Below, one piece after another: positions 11,846 through 23,790 of a stretch of DNA of 64,000 bases. This DNA is from Ananas comosus (taxonomy: Eukaryota > Streptophyta > Magnoliopsida > Poales > Bromeliaceae). Each line of letters starts with the position of its first letter. Position 1 is the first letter of the stretch. The stretch is from the NCBI RefSeq assembly GCF_001540865.1, contig NC_033637.1:3925349-3989348 (forward strand), given 5' to 3'. Made by a program: the position numbers and the translations under genes. Below the pieces are notes generated by a model that did no database searches, had not been told where the DNA came from, and saw nothing but the letters and a program-made list of their open reading frames with translations.

Positions 11846-12441
11846 GGGCTTGTTTGGTTTAAGGGTGGAATTGGAATGGATAATGGAATGAGAATGAATT
11901 GAAATGGTAATTGAAATGGCCCACTCCCCCAAGACGCTTGGTTTATTTGTGGATTGGGAATTGGAATGAGTTATTCACATTTCATTGTTTGGTTCGTATA
12001 AACTAAAAAAATTGTAGGATACTATAATACTAATTTTACTCTCAAATATAAATTTATATTATTTAAAATTTATGAAAAATATAATACCATTCTCTAATAA
12101 GTTTTTCAAAAAAATATCAAATTTATTTTTAAAAACTTTTATTGATGTGAGTTAGGGATAGGGTTTTGAGAGAGGATAGATTTTTTTTTTTTTTTTTGAT
12201 GAGAAAGGGGTGAAGAGAAGGAGGGTGAGATGGTCACATGGGCTTCAAAAACTTAGTGGGCTTCCAGAATGAAATCTCAATCCGGGCTAGAAGACTGGAA
12301 TCAAGTTGAAGGCTAATGGGTCATTCCATTCCAGCCCGGAATAGAAATCTCAAACCGATTTATGCGAACCAAACAAAATTAACCGGATTTGATCAAATCG
12401 ATTTCCATTTCATACCCAAAATGGATGAACCAAACAAGCCC
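11846..12441. mobile_element. MITE, Harbinger-like, 596 bp, 3-bp target duplication TAC
   Basis: The ends GGGCTTGTTTGGTT and AACCAAACAAGCCC are perfect 14-bp inverted repeats. TAC flanks both sides (11843-11845 and 12442-12444). The subterminal parts carry inverted 'GGAATTGGAATG'-like words. There is no coding capacity. Confidence 0.88.
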
Positions 12442-12722
12442 TACCATTTCTCTTAATATTTTAAGCACAATAATGGAGCCATGGCAAAAAAATCTCAATT
12501 TAATTATGTAGAAATAGAGGTGGTTTTTTGAAAAAAATAAAAAATCCAGCTCGGCCACGTGGGATCTCGGTAGTGGGTGGAATCCAACTGCAAGACTCTT
12601 GTCCGGTAATTGCGGAAATATAATAAACTAATTAACAAAATATATAAAATATCAGGGACTCATTTGAGAATAATCCGGGTCAAGCCAGCTACATGCCTGG
12701 GCCCCAGTTGACTCCTCTTAAA

Positions 12723-13377
12723 TATGCAAACGGATCCGGGTTGGTTGAGCTCCCGCCCTGATTCGCCCCGACGGGGGCAGTAAATGAAAGAAAATAAACG
12801 GATTCGGGACAGAAAACGGGATAAATTTTATGATCCGAGACGGATTCGGAGCAAGAAACGGGAGAAATTTTGATCCATCCTGAATCCGCCCCACTATTAT
12901 CTGCCCGAATCTGCCCGGAAAATCATTTATATTTTAAAAAAATATTCTTAAAAAATAATGTATTTACAAAAAAAAGTTCAAAATACAAATAAGTTAGTAC
13001 TCTCATTTCTAATGTATTTGAAACTTTTTGAATTTTGTTTTGAATTGTGATTGATATTTTTTTATTTTTATAATTAATATTGTTAAATTATATATATAAT
13101 ATTATTAAAAATTATTAATTTATAATTTATAAAATATTAATAATATTATTATTTTATGAAAAATATTAGTTGGCGGGGCGGATTCAGGGTGCCGGCGGGA
13201 GGCAGGTTACGAGGTGGGGCGGATTATGGGATGTATTTTTTAACCCGTCACGGATTCGAGGCGGGAGGCGGGACGGGATTTTGCTAGTCGGGGCGGAAGG
13301 CGGGATGAAATTTTGCTAGTCGGGGCGGAAGGCGGGACGGAACCCCTGCCCTCAGATCCGCCCCGTTTGCATCCCTA
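12723..13377. mobile_element. hAT-type MITE, 655 bp, 8-bp target duplication CTCTTAAA
   Basis: A perfect 8-bp direct repeat, CTCTTAAA, flanks it (12715-12722 and 13378-13385). The inner ends, TATGCAAACGG and TAGGGATGCAAACGG in inverted sense, are the terminal inverted repeats. The GC-rich ends consist of repeated CGGGACGG/CGGATTCGG words around an AT-rich middle. An 8-bp duplication is the hAT signature. Confidence 0.88.
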
Positions 13378-13564
13378 CTCTTAAAGGAAATTGTTTTAGC
13401 ATCTTGTCCCCAAATAAAGATTCATTCTCAATACAGTATTTTACTTTTAATAGACACTCAAACAGGAAAAAAAAAAACTTTTAAATCAGTAATTCGAAGG
13501 ACGTAATGTACTCTTTGTCCAAAGCTTATAAGATGAAATGGAACACGAAACACTTATAAAACTG

Positions 13565-13625
13565 TAACAAACAGATCCACCCCCAATAATAACTCGTTGG
13601 GTCCAAACCAACTCAAATCACAAAC
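13565..13625 (-). mobile_element. LTR fragment related to 14070-14180
   Basis: It shares AATAATAACTCGTTGGGTCC plus AAACCA with the piece at 14095-14122. Only this short part is present. Confidence 0.5.
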
Positions 13626-13756
13626 AAACATATTAAAAAATTCTAGAGGTGATTCCTACAGATTCAAGAGTTGACTCCGACCAAATTGATTGATGTAGCA
13701 TTTTGCCATGTACTCTCACATTCGTTGGGATAGTACTTTGTCCCGCATAATAGTTA

Positions 13757-14032
13757 GGCTTCATTTAGGATTGCGGGAGATTGCGTTACGTGCAGTGAGA
13801 AAGTACGTTAGAAAAATGCGGGAAGATTGTGTTACGTGCGATGAGAAAGTACGTTAGAAAAATACCCTGTTTGTTTCCGTACGTAATATTGTGTTCCGCA
13901 TATTGCGATGAGTCGGTTACGATATATTTTTTGCAACCCCATCAAAGAACGCAAAAGCATATCCCTATATGCTTTTTTTTCAACTCCATTTTATCTAATA
14001 GTGTTAGATAGATCTCAATACCAAATTAAGCC
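13757..14032. mobile_element. Tourist-like MITE, 276 bp, target duplication TTA
   Basis: The ends are GGCTTCATTTAGG and, inverted, GGCTTAATTTGGT, flanked by TTA at 13754-13756 and 14033-14035. An internal segment with GTTACGTGC-GTGAGAAAGTACG (about 13785-13860) is tandemly duplicated. TTA and GGC... ends fit the PIF/Harbinger Tourist group. Confidence 0.82.
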
Positions 14033-14069
14033 TTAGTTCTCACACTTTCGGCTGGTATACGATTTGATA

Positions 14070-14180
14070 CCAATTATAACGATTCGATCCGCTAGTAATA
14101 ATAACTCGTTGGGTCCAAACCACCGACCCAAAATACTTAAGTTCAGTTATTATTATTAACGTGTAAGGTCTAAATATATA
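14070..14180 (-). mobile_element. LTR (TRIM-like) fragment
   Basis: Read on the minus strand it matches the LTR at 49776-49928: a GTCT...TATATAC part, then TAATAATAACTGAACTTAAG, GACCCAACGAGTTATTATTA and GATCGAATCGTTATAA. No internal region or second LTR is attached. Confidence 0.6.
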
Positions 14181-14908
14181 CTAATTAGAATTATTTTTTC
14201 ATCAAATATGAAATTATTAGGACGTTACAGGAACAGTGTACATTAAACAAATAAAACAAAACTAAACAGCAGCACATGACGATGGAAAAATTATAGTGTA
14301 GAGTGGCACAATTCAATACCACAAATTCCATATAAGATAATAATCCTATGTCATCTAGCGCCAATACTTATCAACAATTTCAAAATCAATTAAGTTTATC
14401 TTGTTCTTTTTTTATATTGTGCTTTTCTACATAATATCCAAACTAAAAAAACTTTTTTTTTTTCTCTGAATGATATAATAATTAGTACTTTTGTAGTCAA
14501 TTACTCATATTTTTTTCAACATTATTCTTATTGATAATAATTATATTAAATTATATTATTTTATATGAAGCTAATTAACAAACTGACAAAGAGCACATGC
14601 AACCATGGAAATTAAAGAAGGGTTTCCTTTCCATTGGATTCCCATGCTGGGGGTTTCCAACACCTTTTGCTGGCATCTTACTCACTTTCTCACAAGCTCA
14701 AAGCTGCTTATCATTTCTTTTTAATAATTATACGATCAGAGTTGAGAATAGAAAGAAAAAAAGAAACAAAAAATTAAGAGAGAGAGAGAGAGAGAGGGGA
14801 TAAAATTATTCTCTACACCTGATCTATCTGTATATCTCATGCACCGCATTTCGCCGATTCAATTTCATCATTCAATACCACTAAACCAGCTTTAAGTCTT
14901 GCGTCGGA
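14181..14908. other. AT-rich intergenic stretch
   Basis: No gene or repeat was recognised apart from a (GA)n run at 14779-14797. The short open frame ending in the GA run is low-complexity. Confidence 0.5.
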
Positions 14909-15050
14909 ACCGACCGTCCAAAGGGCTTGGTGGTTGGTACCCGAGACCAAAGTTTGAATTCTAATTGATTCACATTTCCGGCTAAGTTTATTTCTAAATG
15001 AAATAAACGAAGCGGATAGTGTGCTACCTATTTTTCAAAAAAAAAAAGAA
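14909..15050 (+). mobile_element. tRNA-derived SINE, 5' part internally deleted
   Basis: It aligns with the SINE at 57362-57510: ACCGACCGTCC at the start, then GGCTTGGTGGTTGGTACCCGAGA, a box-B-like GTTTGAATTC, then GATTCACATTTCC. The conserved tail AAATGAAATAAACGAAGC-GGATAGTGTGCTACCTAT is followed by oligo-A. A stretch of about 14 bp covering the box-A region is missing compared with the 57-kb copy. Confidence 0.85.
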
Positions 15051-15262
15051 GAGTAGTTAGAAAAAATCTTTTTAATAACAAAAATCTTATACATGAATAC
15101 CGATCGACAATCTAACTAACAAATTATAATCTTACACACGAATACATACGCAAAGAAATTCTTATGACATCTTTCTAGCGTGAAGTTACTACGGTTACGA
15201 AAAAAGGCTTTTTTAAGTAAATGAATATATGAATGCGGTGCATGAGATACACCAAGAGAGGT

Positions 15263-15298
<36 letters not shown>

Positions 15299-15832
15299 GT
15301 GTGGTGGATTTGGATAAAGGGAAGATATGTGGAAAGGAGAAACAAGCATGTTGGTGTGAATCCTATCTGGCACACATTTCCGTGATGTACCTTCTTTTCG
15401 AAGACCAGCTGTGTATCTAACTTCCATTTTTTTTTTTTTTTTGGAAAAAATTTTAAAAATCATTTCTATGATTCCCTATTTCTCACTTTAATACTTTATG
15501 ATTTAAAATGCGTATCAATTTCATTCTTTATAATTTTTTTTATTTTTTATTATTCCATACATTAATTTTTTTCATTAAGTTAGTGACAAAACAAAACTAA
15601 AGAAGACAAAAGTAAATGTTTGATAAACTATAGATAGAGTATCTGCAATTTTTTATATATAATTTAACGAAAAGTTAACGGAAGTCGTGACGAAAAGAAA
15701 AAATGAAATCACAGAGCATTAAATTGATATATTTTAAACCACAGAATGCTAAAATGAGAAAGTGTAAAATCACAGAAATAATATTTAAAATTTATTTACC
15801 ATATACTTCCCCCAACCCATGTGCTTGCCCCA

Positions 15833-15877
<45 letters not shown>

Positions 15878-16503
15878 ACACTTCACCACCACCACCTCCC
15901 CTTTCTCAAACAAAGCAGCTCATTCAGCTAGATCCAAATATATGCATTACAATCTTTGTATTATAATAATTTTTTTTAGAAAAAACTTAAGAAGGGAGAT
16001 CCTTACAATAACATTGTAACCAAGGCAAATGGAAATTAAATCTATGTAAAAATGTATTGAACCTCTCTCAACTATATATATATATATATATGGCATGTTT
16101 TTAGTTAACCAGCTACCTCTTACTTTCTTAATTTTTTTTTATTACAAACTTTCTAATTGATTAAGTTTGAAATTTCGTCAGATAAAATAAATTTAATTAT
16201 TAATTAGCTATCAGATGATGATTATTTTGATTTCATTTACTAAAAAGTGATCAAACAAACCACTAATTATTAATTAAGAAAGTGTCAACATGCTCACCGC
16301 CTAAAATGTACAGCAAATTAATTAATCAAAACAACACTTTTCAAATTCTCATTTTGGTGTCAAATTAAACTTCTTACAGCAAATCAAATGGTGCGTGTTC
16401 ATGCATGCATCATTCCAAAATTAATCCAAAAGCCAAATTAATTACTCGATCCCTATATGGCTCCTCCATCGATCCTCATGCATGCATATCCCATCCATGA
16501 TCA
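15051..16503. other. Intergenic DNA downstream of DUF868
   Basis: The stretch contains (GT)n at 15264-15297, poly-T at 15428-15442, (CT)n at 15838-15876 and (TA)n at 16075-16091. I see no gene. The part nearest 16503 should include the 3' UTR of the DUF868 gene. Confidence 0.55.
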
Positions 16504-16561
16504 TCAATCCAACTTCCAAGCGTAGAGAAACAAGCAGTACCCTGAACACCCCTCCACACCT

Positions 16562-16594
<33 letters not shown>

Positions 16595-17562
16595 CTACTG
16601 CTAATGCTACTACTCTTCTTCTTCTCCGTCGGGCTCGGCGACGACGACAGCAGCGACGACAGCGTGGCGGACGAAGAGGACGACGTGCTCGAACACGCCA
16701 TCATCGGAGTCGGCTTGAATATGAACAGCGCGTGCCGCAACCCCGGGCTGAAGAGCCAGTTGTGCACGTCCCAGTACACCTCCACCTTCGCCTTGCTCAC
16801 GGTTATGCTCTGGTTCCCCCGGAATTTCCACTGCAGGTGCTTCACGGTGATCGTCTCCTCCCCGTCGATGGAGATCGCCATCTCCGAATCGAAGCTACTG
16901 CCGCCGCTCTTGCACTCGATCGTGATCTCGTGGGATCTTCCCTTCTCGTGGAATTTGGAGCGCGTCGAGAAGGTCTTTCGCCCGAAGATGTGTTCTTTTC
17001 TGGAGACCAATGCGGCTTCGATCGGGGCCGGCTGGCGGCCGGACTTTCGGTAGGCTTCTTTCCGGAGGTCTCCGAGGAGCAGCGCCAGATCGCCGTCCGC
17101 CGCCACCGCGACGTAGTAGCTCGACTTCGGCTCCGGCTCCCCGCAGAATTTCGCGCTCCGGAGGTCCCAAAACACTTCGACGGCCGTCCCGCCGGCGAGG
17201 AAGCGCTTCGAGCCGTGCCTGCGCCAGAACTGCCACGGCCGCAGCTCGACTTTGCAGTCGATTGGCGCGGAATTGGCGGCATCGGCATCGGCATCGGCAG
17301 CAGCAGCAGCAGAATCGGGTGCTCCGACGGCGACGGAGAAGCCGTGGCCGAGGAGGTCCCGGCACCAGGTGATGGTGATCGGCCTGCAGCGGCCGCCGAT
17401 CTTGGTGCGGTACACCGACGCCACGACGCTGCGGCCCGGCTTGGCGGCCGTGGCGATCGCGGCGGGATCGACGTCGTCGGCGAAATGATGCCTGTTGTTG
17501 TGATCATGACCACCATCACTGGGGAAGAAGCAGGAAGGGATGATAGGAAAGGGGTCTTGCAT
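16504..17562 (-). CDS. DUF868 family protein (PF05910), intronless, 352 aa
   Basis: I chose the start at MQDPFPIIPSCFF because DUF868 proteins begin MQDPFG-P-CF; the open frame extends upstream only through low-complexity UTR. The family blocks appear in order: SVYRTKIGGRCRPITITWCR, KVELRPWQFWRRHGSKRF, VFWDLRSAKFCGEPEP-SSYYVAV, ALLLGDLRKEAYRK, LVSRKEHIFGRKTFSTRAKF-like, IEC, VKHLQWKFRGN, VYWDVHNWLFSPGLRHALFIF. It ends CLFLYAWKLD. The family is plant-specific and its biochemical role is unknown. Near the C terminus, an 11-Ala run is encoded by a GCT/GCA microsatellite (16562-16594), which may vary in length between individuals. GC content is very high, as is common for monocot single-exon genes. 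Confidence 0.95.
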
Positions 17563-17870
17563 GGTAATTAATTGATATGAAAAAAAAAAAAAGAAAAGAA
17601 AAAAGAGTTGAGTTTGTGTAGAGAGAGAATGCAATTGGAAGGGGATAGGGGGAATAATGAGAGAGAGAGATATAATAGAGATATAGAGATATAGAGAGAG
17701 AGAGAGAGAGTGTGTGTGTGTGTGTGGTGTGGTCACTCCTCATCATCAACAATTTATTTAATAATAAAAAAAATGATTTAATAGTTGAGAGGAGTTGGAG
17801 AGGGAGCCCAATCATTTCGGGGTGAATTAAGCTGGGGACAGAGGAGATGCATTGATAGTGAAAATTCATT
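17563..17870 (-). promoter_or_regulatory. 5' UTR/proximal promoter of DUF868 with GA/GT microsatellites
   Basis: Upstream of the start codon, on the minus strand, lie a CT-rich tract (17580-17720, GA on the plus strand) and a (CA)n run at about 17710-17727. Pyrimidine-rich leaders of this kind are common next to plant start sites. I cannot point to a clear TATA box. Confidence 0.4.
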
Positions 17871-18637
17871 TTCCTAGTGTGGGTGGGGACGAAGTCATAT
17901 GAACAGTTTCTCTATCCTAACATGTTACTTTAAATAATTCTTTAAATATCAAAAAAAAATAATTTACATGGTTTTTAGAAAAGATTTTTTTCTAAAATAA
18001 TTATAATTTTAATCTTGATAAAAACAGAGTTATTATTTTAATTTTATTTTATTTTAGGCTTAGTTAGGTATTGAGATGGATCTAACGCTATTAGATAGAA
18101 TGAAATTGAGAAAAAATATATAAAGATATACTTCTACGTTAACTGACTAACCGCAACATGCAGAATGTAATATTATGTATAAAAATAAATAAAATATTTT
18201 TTAATATATTTTTTTACCGCACGTAATCTAATGTAACTTTTGGTCACACACTTTCTTTTTTCTTTCTTTTCTTTTTTTTTTTCTTCAAATTAAGACATTT
18301 GGTCAAAGTCGGGTCAACCGCATAGATCGTGGTCTTGCCGTTATTCCACTCATACCCGGTGATTTTGCACACCTGGTTTTTCAGAAATTAGCCCAGATAA
18401 TAATTTTCTAGCTGGAAAACTATTTTTTATCTGTTTAATGCTTTTTAAAAATTTAAATTTTATTAAAAACTAGTATTTTATTTTTCAATTCTTTTATTTA
18501 AAAAATAAAAACTTTATAATTTTAGGTCGCCCATTTTTTATGACCGATCGGCTATAATAATTTTCGAATCAGTTCCAGCTCCGACTATTGGGAGTGTCAG
18601 GTCATGAGTTCGATTGAAGCGAGTATGTAAAATTTTA
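17871..18637. other. Intergenic DNA with a partial Tourist-like end
   Basis: At 18057, after TTA, a GGCTTAGTTAGGTATTGAGA end resembles the inverted right end of the 13757-14032 MITE, and similar sequence continues to about 18240. The opposite end is not clear, so this copy is probably broken. Nothing else was recognised. Confidence 0.45.
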
Positions 18638-19573
18638 GGTAATGTTTGGTTCAGAAATAAGGGGGAATAAGTTCTTGTTCCCTCTTTGTTCCCAAACGTG
18701 ATGTTTGGTATCCGGGAACAGTAGTTCCAAGGTTTCAAGAACAAGCTGGTATAAGACTGGAACTCTTGTTCCACCATTTTTCTGGAATAAGTTTGTTCCT
18801 TAATGAGAACAAGGTTAATTAAAATCTAAATTTAATTTTAATGGCAGTAAATTATTAATTAATCTAATTAATATATTTAAATTTTTATTTATTGCTTTAA
18901 TAATTAAATAATTAAATAATTTATTATTTATAATTAATTAATAATAATTAGATAATTATTATAATTAATTTATTATTTATCATTATTTATTAATAATTAT
19001 TAATAATTATTATCCTTATTAATTAGATAATCGATATTATTATTAATAAAAATTAGATAATTGATATTATTATTAATTTATTATTTATAATTAATTATTA
19101 ATAATTAATAATATTTATTAATAATTATTAATAATTATTATCCTTAATAATTAGATAATCGATAGTATTATTAATTTATTATTTATAATTAATTAATAAT
19201 AATTAGATAATTATTATAATTAATTTATTATTTATAATTAATTATTAAATTAGATAATAATTATTATTAATTTATTATTTATAATTAATTGTTAATAATT
19301 AGATAATTATTATTATTTAATTTATTATTTATAATTAATTATTAATTATTAATTTATTATTTATTTTTAAGTAATATTTTGATGTTAACTAATTAAATAA
19401 TATAATTTAATTTCAAATTATAACTCTTATTCCTGTTGTTCCAATCTAACCATCCAAACATTATTTACCTTATTTTTAGGAACAACCCAATTTTCATCTA
19501 AACGCTGGTTACCTGAATTTATACCTATCTCTGAAACTAGCAATTCTTCTTTATACCCAAACCAAACAATGCC
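18638..19573. mobile_element. Tourist-like MITE, 936 bp, target duplication TTA
   Basis: The ends are GGTAATGTTTGGTT and AACCAAACAATGCC, with TTA on each side (18635-18637 and 19574-19576). Subterminal regions hold GGAACAA/TTGTTCC words, as in the 7302-8347 element. The core is a monotonous mix of AATTATTAATAATT-type sequence with several internal repeats around ATTTATTATTTATAATTAAT. Confidence 0.85.
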
Positions 19574-19867
19574 TTAATGAATTAATGGGCGATTTCTGTA
19601 TGTTCGATTTATTCAACTTTTTTTTTCGGATGGCTTTTTGGATCATCCATTATCTAGCCAGATCGGTTTTGGTTCAATTAGCCCCTCATTTGAAATGAGT
19701 CGGATCAGTTTGGGTCAATTTGATCCAAACCCGACCCGAAGGTAGAGCAATCCGTTAGTTGATTTGCGTACGAATGAATAAATGAATAGCTTTTTCGGTT
19801 TTTATATTTTCCTTAAAAATCTTTAGAAAATTAATGTACTTAAATATTCTTTATACTTAAACTCTGA

Positions 19868-20667
19868 GGCTTCGTTTAGTTCAGGGTTAAGTAAGAACTA
19901 GTTATTCCAGAGATAAGGTTAAGTTCTGGATTAAAGTGGAATTAGAGTAATTTTGTGTTTGGTTGAGAACTGGGTTTAGTCCAGGTATAAGAAAAATAAC
20001 GTTTGGCTGGAGTAAGTGGAATAAGAAGGATTGTGGGTTGTTATAAATAAAAAATATTAATTTTGCCCTAATTTTTATATTTGAATTTAATTATTTTATT
20101 TTATATTTCAAATTTCAAATTTAAATAGATAACTTTCAAAATTACAGAATTCAAAATTAAAATTTATTTTTAAATCTCAAATTTAAAAATTTAAAATTTC
20201 AATTAAAAAAATTAAATTTAAAATTTAAATAATTAAAAATAATATTTTAAATTTTAAAATTTAAAATTTAAAATTTAAAATATAAATTTTAAATTTTAAA
20301 CAATAAATATTAATTTTAAGATTGCAAATTATACATTTTTAAAATTTCAAATATAAAATGTCAAATTTAAAATTTAAACAATTAAAAAATTTAAAATTAA
20401 ATTATTTAAATTTTAAAATATTAATATTAATTTTAAGATTATAAATTATAAAAATTATTAAAAATTTATAAATATAAATTTAATTTTAAATTTATATTTA
20501 AAAATTAAATTGGGTGGATTAATTAATCCCACCCCAATTCTAGTGGGGGGTAGGGTTTGTTAACCGCATTTTGATGGGGTTAACAAACCCTACGCCCAAA
20601 AGTTTTCGTTTGGGGATAAAGGGGTTAAACCCCTAACCCCCTTTTTTATCCCGAACCAAACGCTAGC
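19868..20667. mobile_element. Harbinger-like MITE, 800 bp, target duplication TGA
   Basis: The ends are GGCTTCGTTTAGTTCAGGG and, inverted, GCTAGCGTTTGGTTCGGGA, with TGA at 19865-19867 and 20668-20670. The core is made of AAATTTAAAATTT words. A noisy mirror copy lies at about 27115-27938, in arm 2 of the giant inverted repeat. Confidence 0.75.
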
Positions 20668-20727
20668 TGAAAGAGAACCCAGTGCTTCGAATACAGTTAA
20701 AATGATCATATATATATATATATATAT

Positions 20728-22680
20728 GAGCTAGTCTCCTATACTATCTATAATACCGGGGTCGCGTACTATAGGTTCCGTTTTCGATTTAGGATGTTCA
20801 AATCAACGATCCACACCGTTAAACTGATTTAGTAGGGTCTTCAAAGTTTTTAAAAATAAAATTTTATATTTTTTTGACACTAGTTTACTTTAGGATCAAA
20901 CCATTCAAAATTATCATTTTTCAATGGCTACATATGCGAGGTTGGAGTTTAAAGGTGTAAAGAAGTCTAAATTTCTTCAAATTTTGATATAGAAAACTAC
21001 TTTAAACTGATCTGATTAAGGTTAACATTCTAATTTGAATTTAAATAGTCCTTATGCTCAAATTTGTAAAGATTATAATTATTCACACGTCCATTTTGAT
21101 ATAATTATTTACTCTGTAGAACATGCTCGAAAAAACTAAAATTTTATTCTTAAGAGAACGTTTATATACCCTAGATCAATATTTAACGAATATAGATCCG
21201 TTAATTTGACACCGCTAAGTGAAAACCAAACTATATGTACTCGGAGCTCCGGATACTGATATAAATATATTAGTACCTTATAATAATATATATATTATAA
21301 TATATATATCATATATAATTTATATATACTATTAGCTATATATAAGAGTTAAGGTAACTATGACTATCGGAAGCACGAGCCTTTCATGCTTCAGCCTCGT
21401 TTCGATGTTGCGCTTTCGAATCGTCGATCGGCTCTGTTAAACTGATCTGGAGTATGTTGAAAATACTCTAGAACATAAATTATGTAATTTTTCGATATTA
21501 TTTACTAGTGAATGAAGAGGGCTCAAAATCAACGGGCTGAGAATATAAAATTTACACAAAATGTGATACAATGAATCATTAAAATTTTGATCAAAGATGA
21601 TTGATCTTGTTTTAATATGAGTACTAAAATCTTTCACTCAAAAATTTCACGTGATTTCGGATCTTCTATAACCGTTAAACTTCGTAAACGGCTCACTACG
21701 ACAATTAAAATTATTGATTTTGGAGCCCCGTTCGATCACTAGGCCATTAATACGAAAAATATAAAATTTATTTTCTAGGTACTTACAACTACTCTGATCA
21801 ATGTACTTAAACCGGAGAGGCAAATCGATCGATTCCGAAAGTCGCCGACATATCAAAAACGAGCTGGAAACACGGGAAGGCTCCGTTGCTCGATAAGCAT
21901 AGTAACCTTTTTCATTTTTCTTAATCATTGGGATTAAATAGCATAACCCGGTGGACACTCAACCCTAAGGGGGACCATCAAACTGCTAACCGATAATACC
22001 TACCTATCTGGCAATTTTTCATCCAAGGGTGAAAAGCTGATTAGGCAAAAACTAGTGTTTTATATTAATAGATATTCCACAGCAAATTCATATTATAATA
22101 TAGTATTATCATATATATCCGGCTACTATCCTATTAATAGGAATTGGAGCCATGGTCCTATCCGTCTTTTGACTGATCGGATTCAATGATAATCCTCGGC
22201 ACGTTGAAATTGCGATCTACACAACTTAAACAATTTAGAAAACCAAATTTTGTATATTTAAAATCATTATCAAGCCTTCATTTAAAGAGTTAAACAATGA
22301 ACGGTCATAAATGAATTAACTCCCTTCCTAAAATAGAAGGTTAGAGCTTTTTCAATTCATAATCAGAGTTATCAAATATTATCTAAATCGTATTAAGAAA
22401 TTTTCTTATCAAAAATTCAAGCCAATTTGGATTGCTACACCGTTGTAATACAGCAAACGGCTCATATACGACGTTAAAAAATGTCGAGTTTACGAACACT
22501 GTTGATACCTAGTAAATATTTTTAATAATTATGAAATTTGTTTCTAAGATATTTCAAACTACGCTAGATCAACTTCACGCTCCGATCATCGATTCCGAAT
22601 CTCGATATCATCAAGAACAATTTGAAAGGATAAGTGCTCCTATACCTATTAATAGGATAGTAGCTCTAGCCTCCTATATA
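20728..22680. mobile_element. Cluster of foldback MITEs, long type (three copies)
   Basis: The three successive units, about 20728-21247, 21350-21980 and 22116-22680, share the long-type core: CGA-TCGGCTC-GTTAAA, 'CTAGAAA.AAATTTTATAATTTTT' and CGATATTATTTA. The third has terminal words CCTATTAATAGG next to GGCTACTATC and GATAGTAGCTC. The sequence is noisy and boundaries are approximate. All three have mirror images in the other arm of the inverted repeat. Confidence 0.6.
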
Positions 22681-22732
22681 ATGCTGGCTATTATACTCTA
22701 ATAAGTATAGAAGCCCTGTCTTGTACTACTCA

Positions 22733-23455
22733 TTAAGCCCGTTTGAATTGGGTACAAGAGGATGGGGATTACGGCGGTTATTCCCTCTCTATGTACTCAA
22801 ACAAAAAATTAAGGGTGGGAAACTCGTTCCCACCCTACTTCGTTTCCACCCTTATCCGGGTATAGGGCGGTATAGGGTGGGAACCGAGTGTTCCCACCAG
22901 GGGTGGAACAACTTGTTCCAGCCACGTACAAAGAGTGAGATATGAGAGAGAGAGACGATTTTTTTATATTTTAAATTTAATTTTTAAAATTTATAATTAT
23001 AATTTAAATATAAATTTAAGTTTAAATTTAAATTTATATTTTTAAATTTAAATTTTAAATATGATATTTAGTTTAAATTTTAATTGATATTTTTATATAT
23101 TTCAAATTTAAATTGGTCTTAAATTTAACATTAGATATTTTAAAATTAAAATTTTTGAAAATTATATTTTGAATTTTAATTTCAAAATTAAAATGATAAA
23201 AGTTAATTTCGAAGTTAACATTTTTCAAGTTAAAATTTTAAATTCAATATAATAAGGGTAATATCATTAGCTTTTTATTCTATAAACTACCAAACTATTC
23301 CACCTTATACTCACATTTTTTATCCAAACACAATTTTCTAAGTTCAGCTTATACTCACATTTTCATCCAACAAAAAAATACCCGTTGTTCTATGAAATCC
23401 ATTCTTGTACCTATCCCCGGTTATAATTAGTTCTTGCTTATATCATGAACCTAAC
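22733..23455. mobile_element. Probable MITE with GGGAACAA-type subterminal words
   Basis: The left end GCCCGTTTGAATTGGG and the inverted right end GCTTCGTTAGGTTCATGATA are loosely alike. Between them lie CCCACCCTACTTCG-like GC-rich flanks and an AAATTTAAATTT core. It is mirrored at about 24280-25040. The ends are degraded by sequence noise. Confidence 0.5.
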
Positions 23456-23461
23456 GAAGCA

Positions 23462-23675
23462 TAAGTTTTTCGACCGTTTAGATGAAAAAATATCGGTTAG
23501 GATGAAAGTGATTACGGTTAGATTGATAGTGGGTCCCCTTAGGGTTGAGTGGGTAGTTTGGTTTGAATAGTTTATAATCTTAACAGCGTGAATGATTAAA
23601 GGGTAGATCTAACGCGGAAAAACTTTGAGTATCAAATAGCTCATAATACTAATAAAAAGTATAGTAGCCGGAGCT
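23462..23675. mobile_element. Foldback MITE, short type, noisy copy
   Basis: It matches the core of the 32636 copy (CGACCGTTTAGATGAAAAAA, GTGGGTCCCCTTAGGGTTGA, GGGTAGATCTAACG) but with many extra single bases. A mirror image lies at about 24085-24290. The noise compared with the clean 32-kb and 36-kb copies suggests raw long-read quality here. Confidence 0.7.
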
Positions 23676-23762
23676 CTCTCTCTTCTCTTCTTTCTCTCTC
23701 TCTCTCTCTCTCGTCTCCTCTTCTCTCTCTCCTGATATATATATTATATATATATATATATA

Positions 23763-23790
23763 CTAGTAAAATGTACGTGCAATGCACGGT
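23763..23790 (-). mobile_element. Helitron-like 3' terminus (minus strand)
   Basis: On the minus strand this reads a GTGCATTGCAC hairpin, then about 9 bases, then CTAG followed by T, inside a TA-rich target. This is the Helitron 3'-end pattern (hairpin, then CTRR). A damaged mirror copy lies at about 23937-23962. The 5' end was not found. Confidence 0.55.

Noticed and set aside
14909..15050. tRNA gene
   Set aside because: Box-B-like sequence is present, but there is no cloverleaf, and copies with oligo-A tails and target duplications show it is a SINE.
15228..15463. Frames across the (GT)n run at 15264-15297
   Set aside because: Microsatellite-driven open frames with repeated Cys-Val or Thr-His; not genes.
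16732..17571. 279-codon plus-strand open frame
   Set aside because: It is a composition shadow of the DUF868 gene on the minus strand, which matches its family along its whole length.
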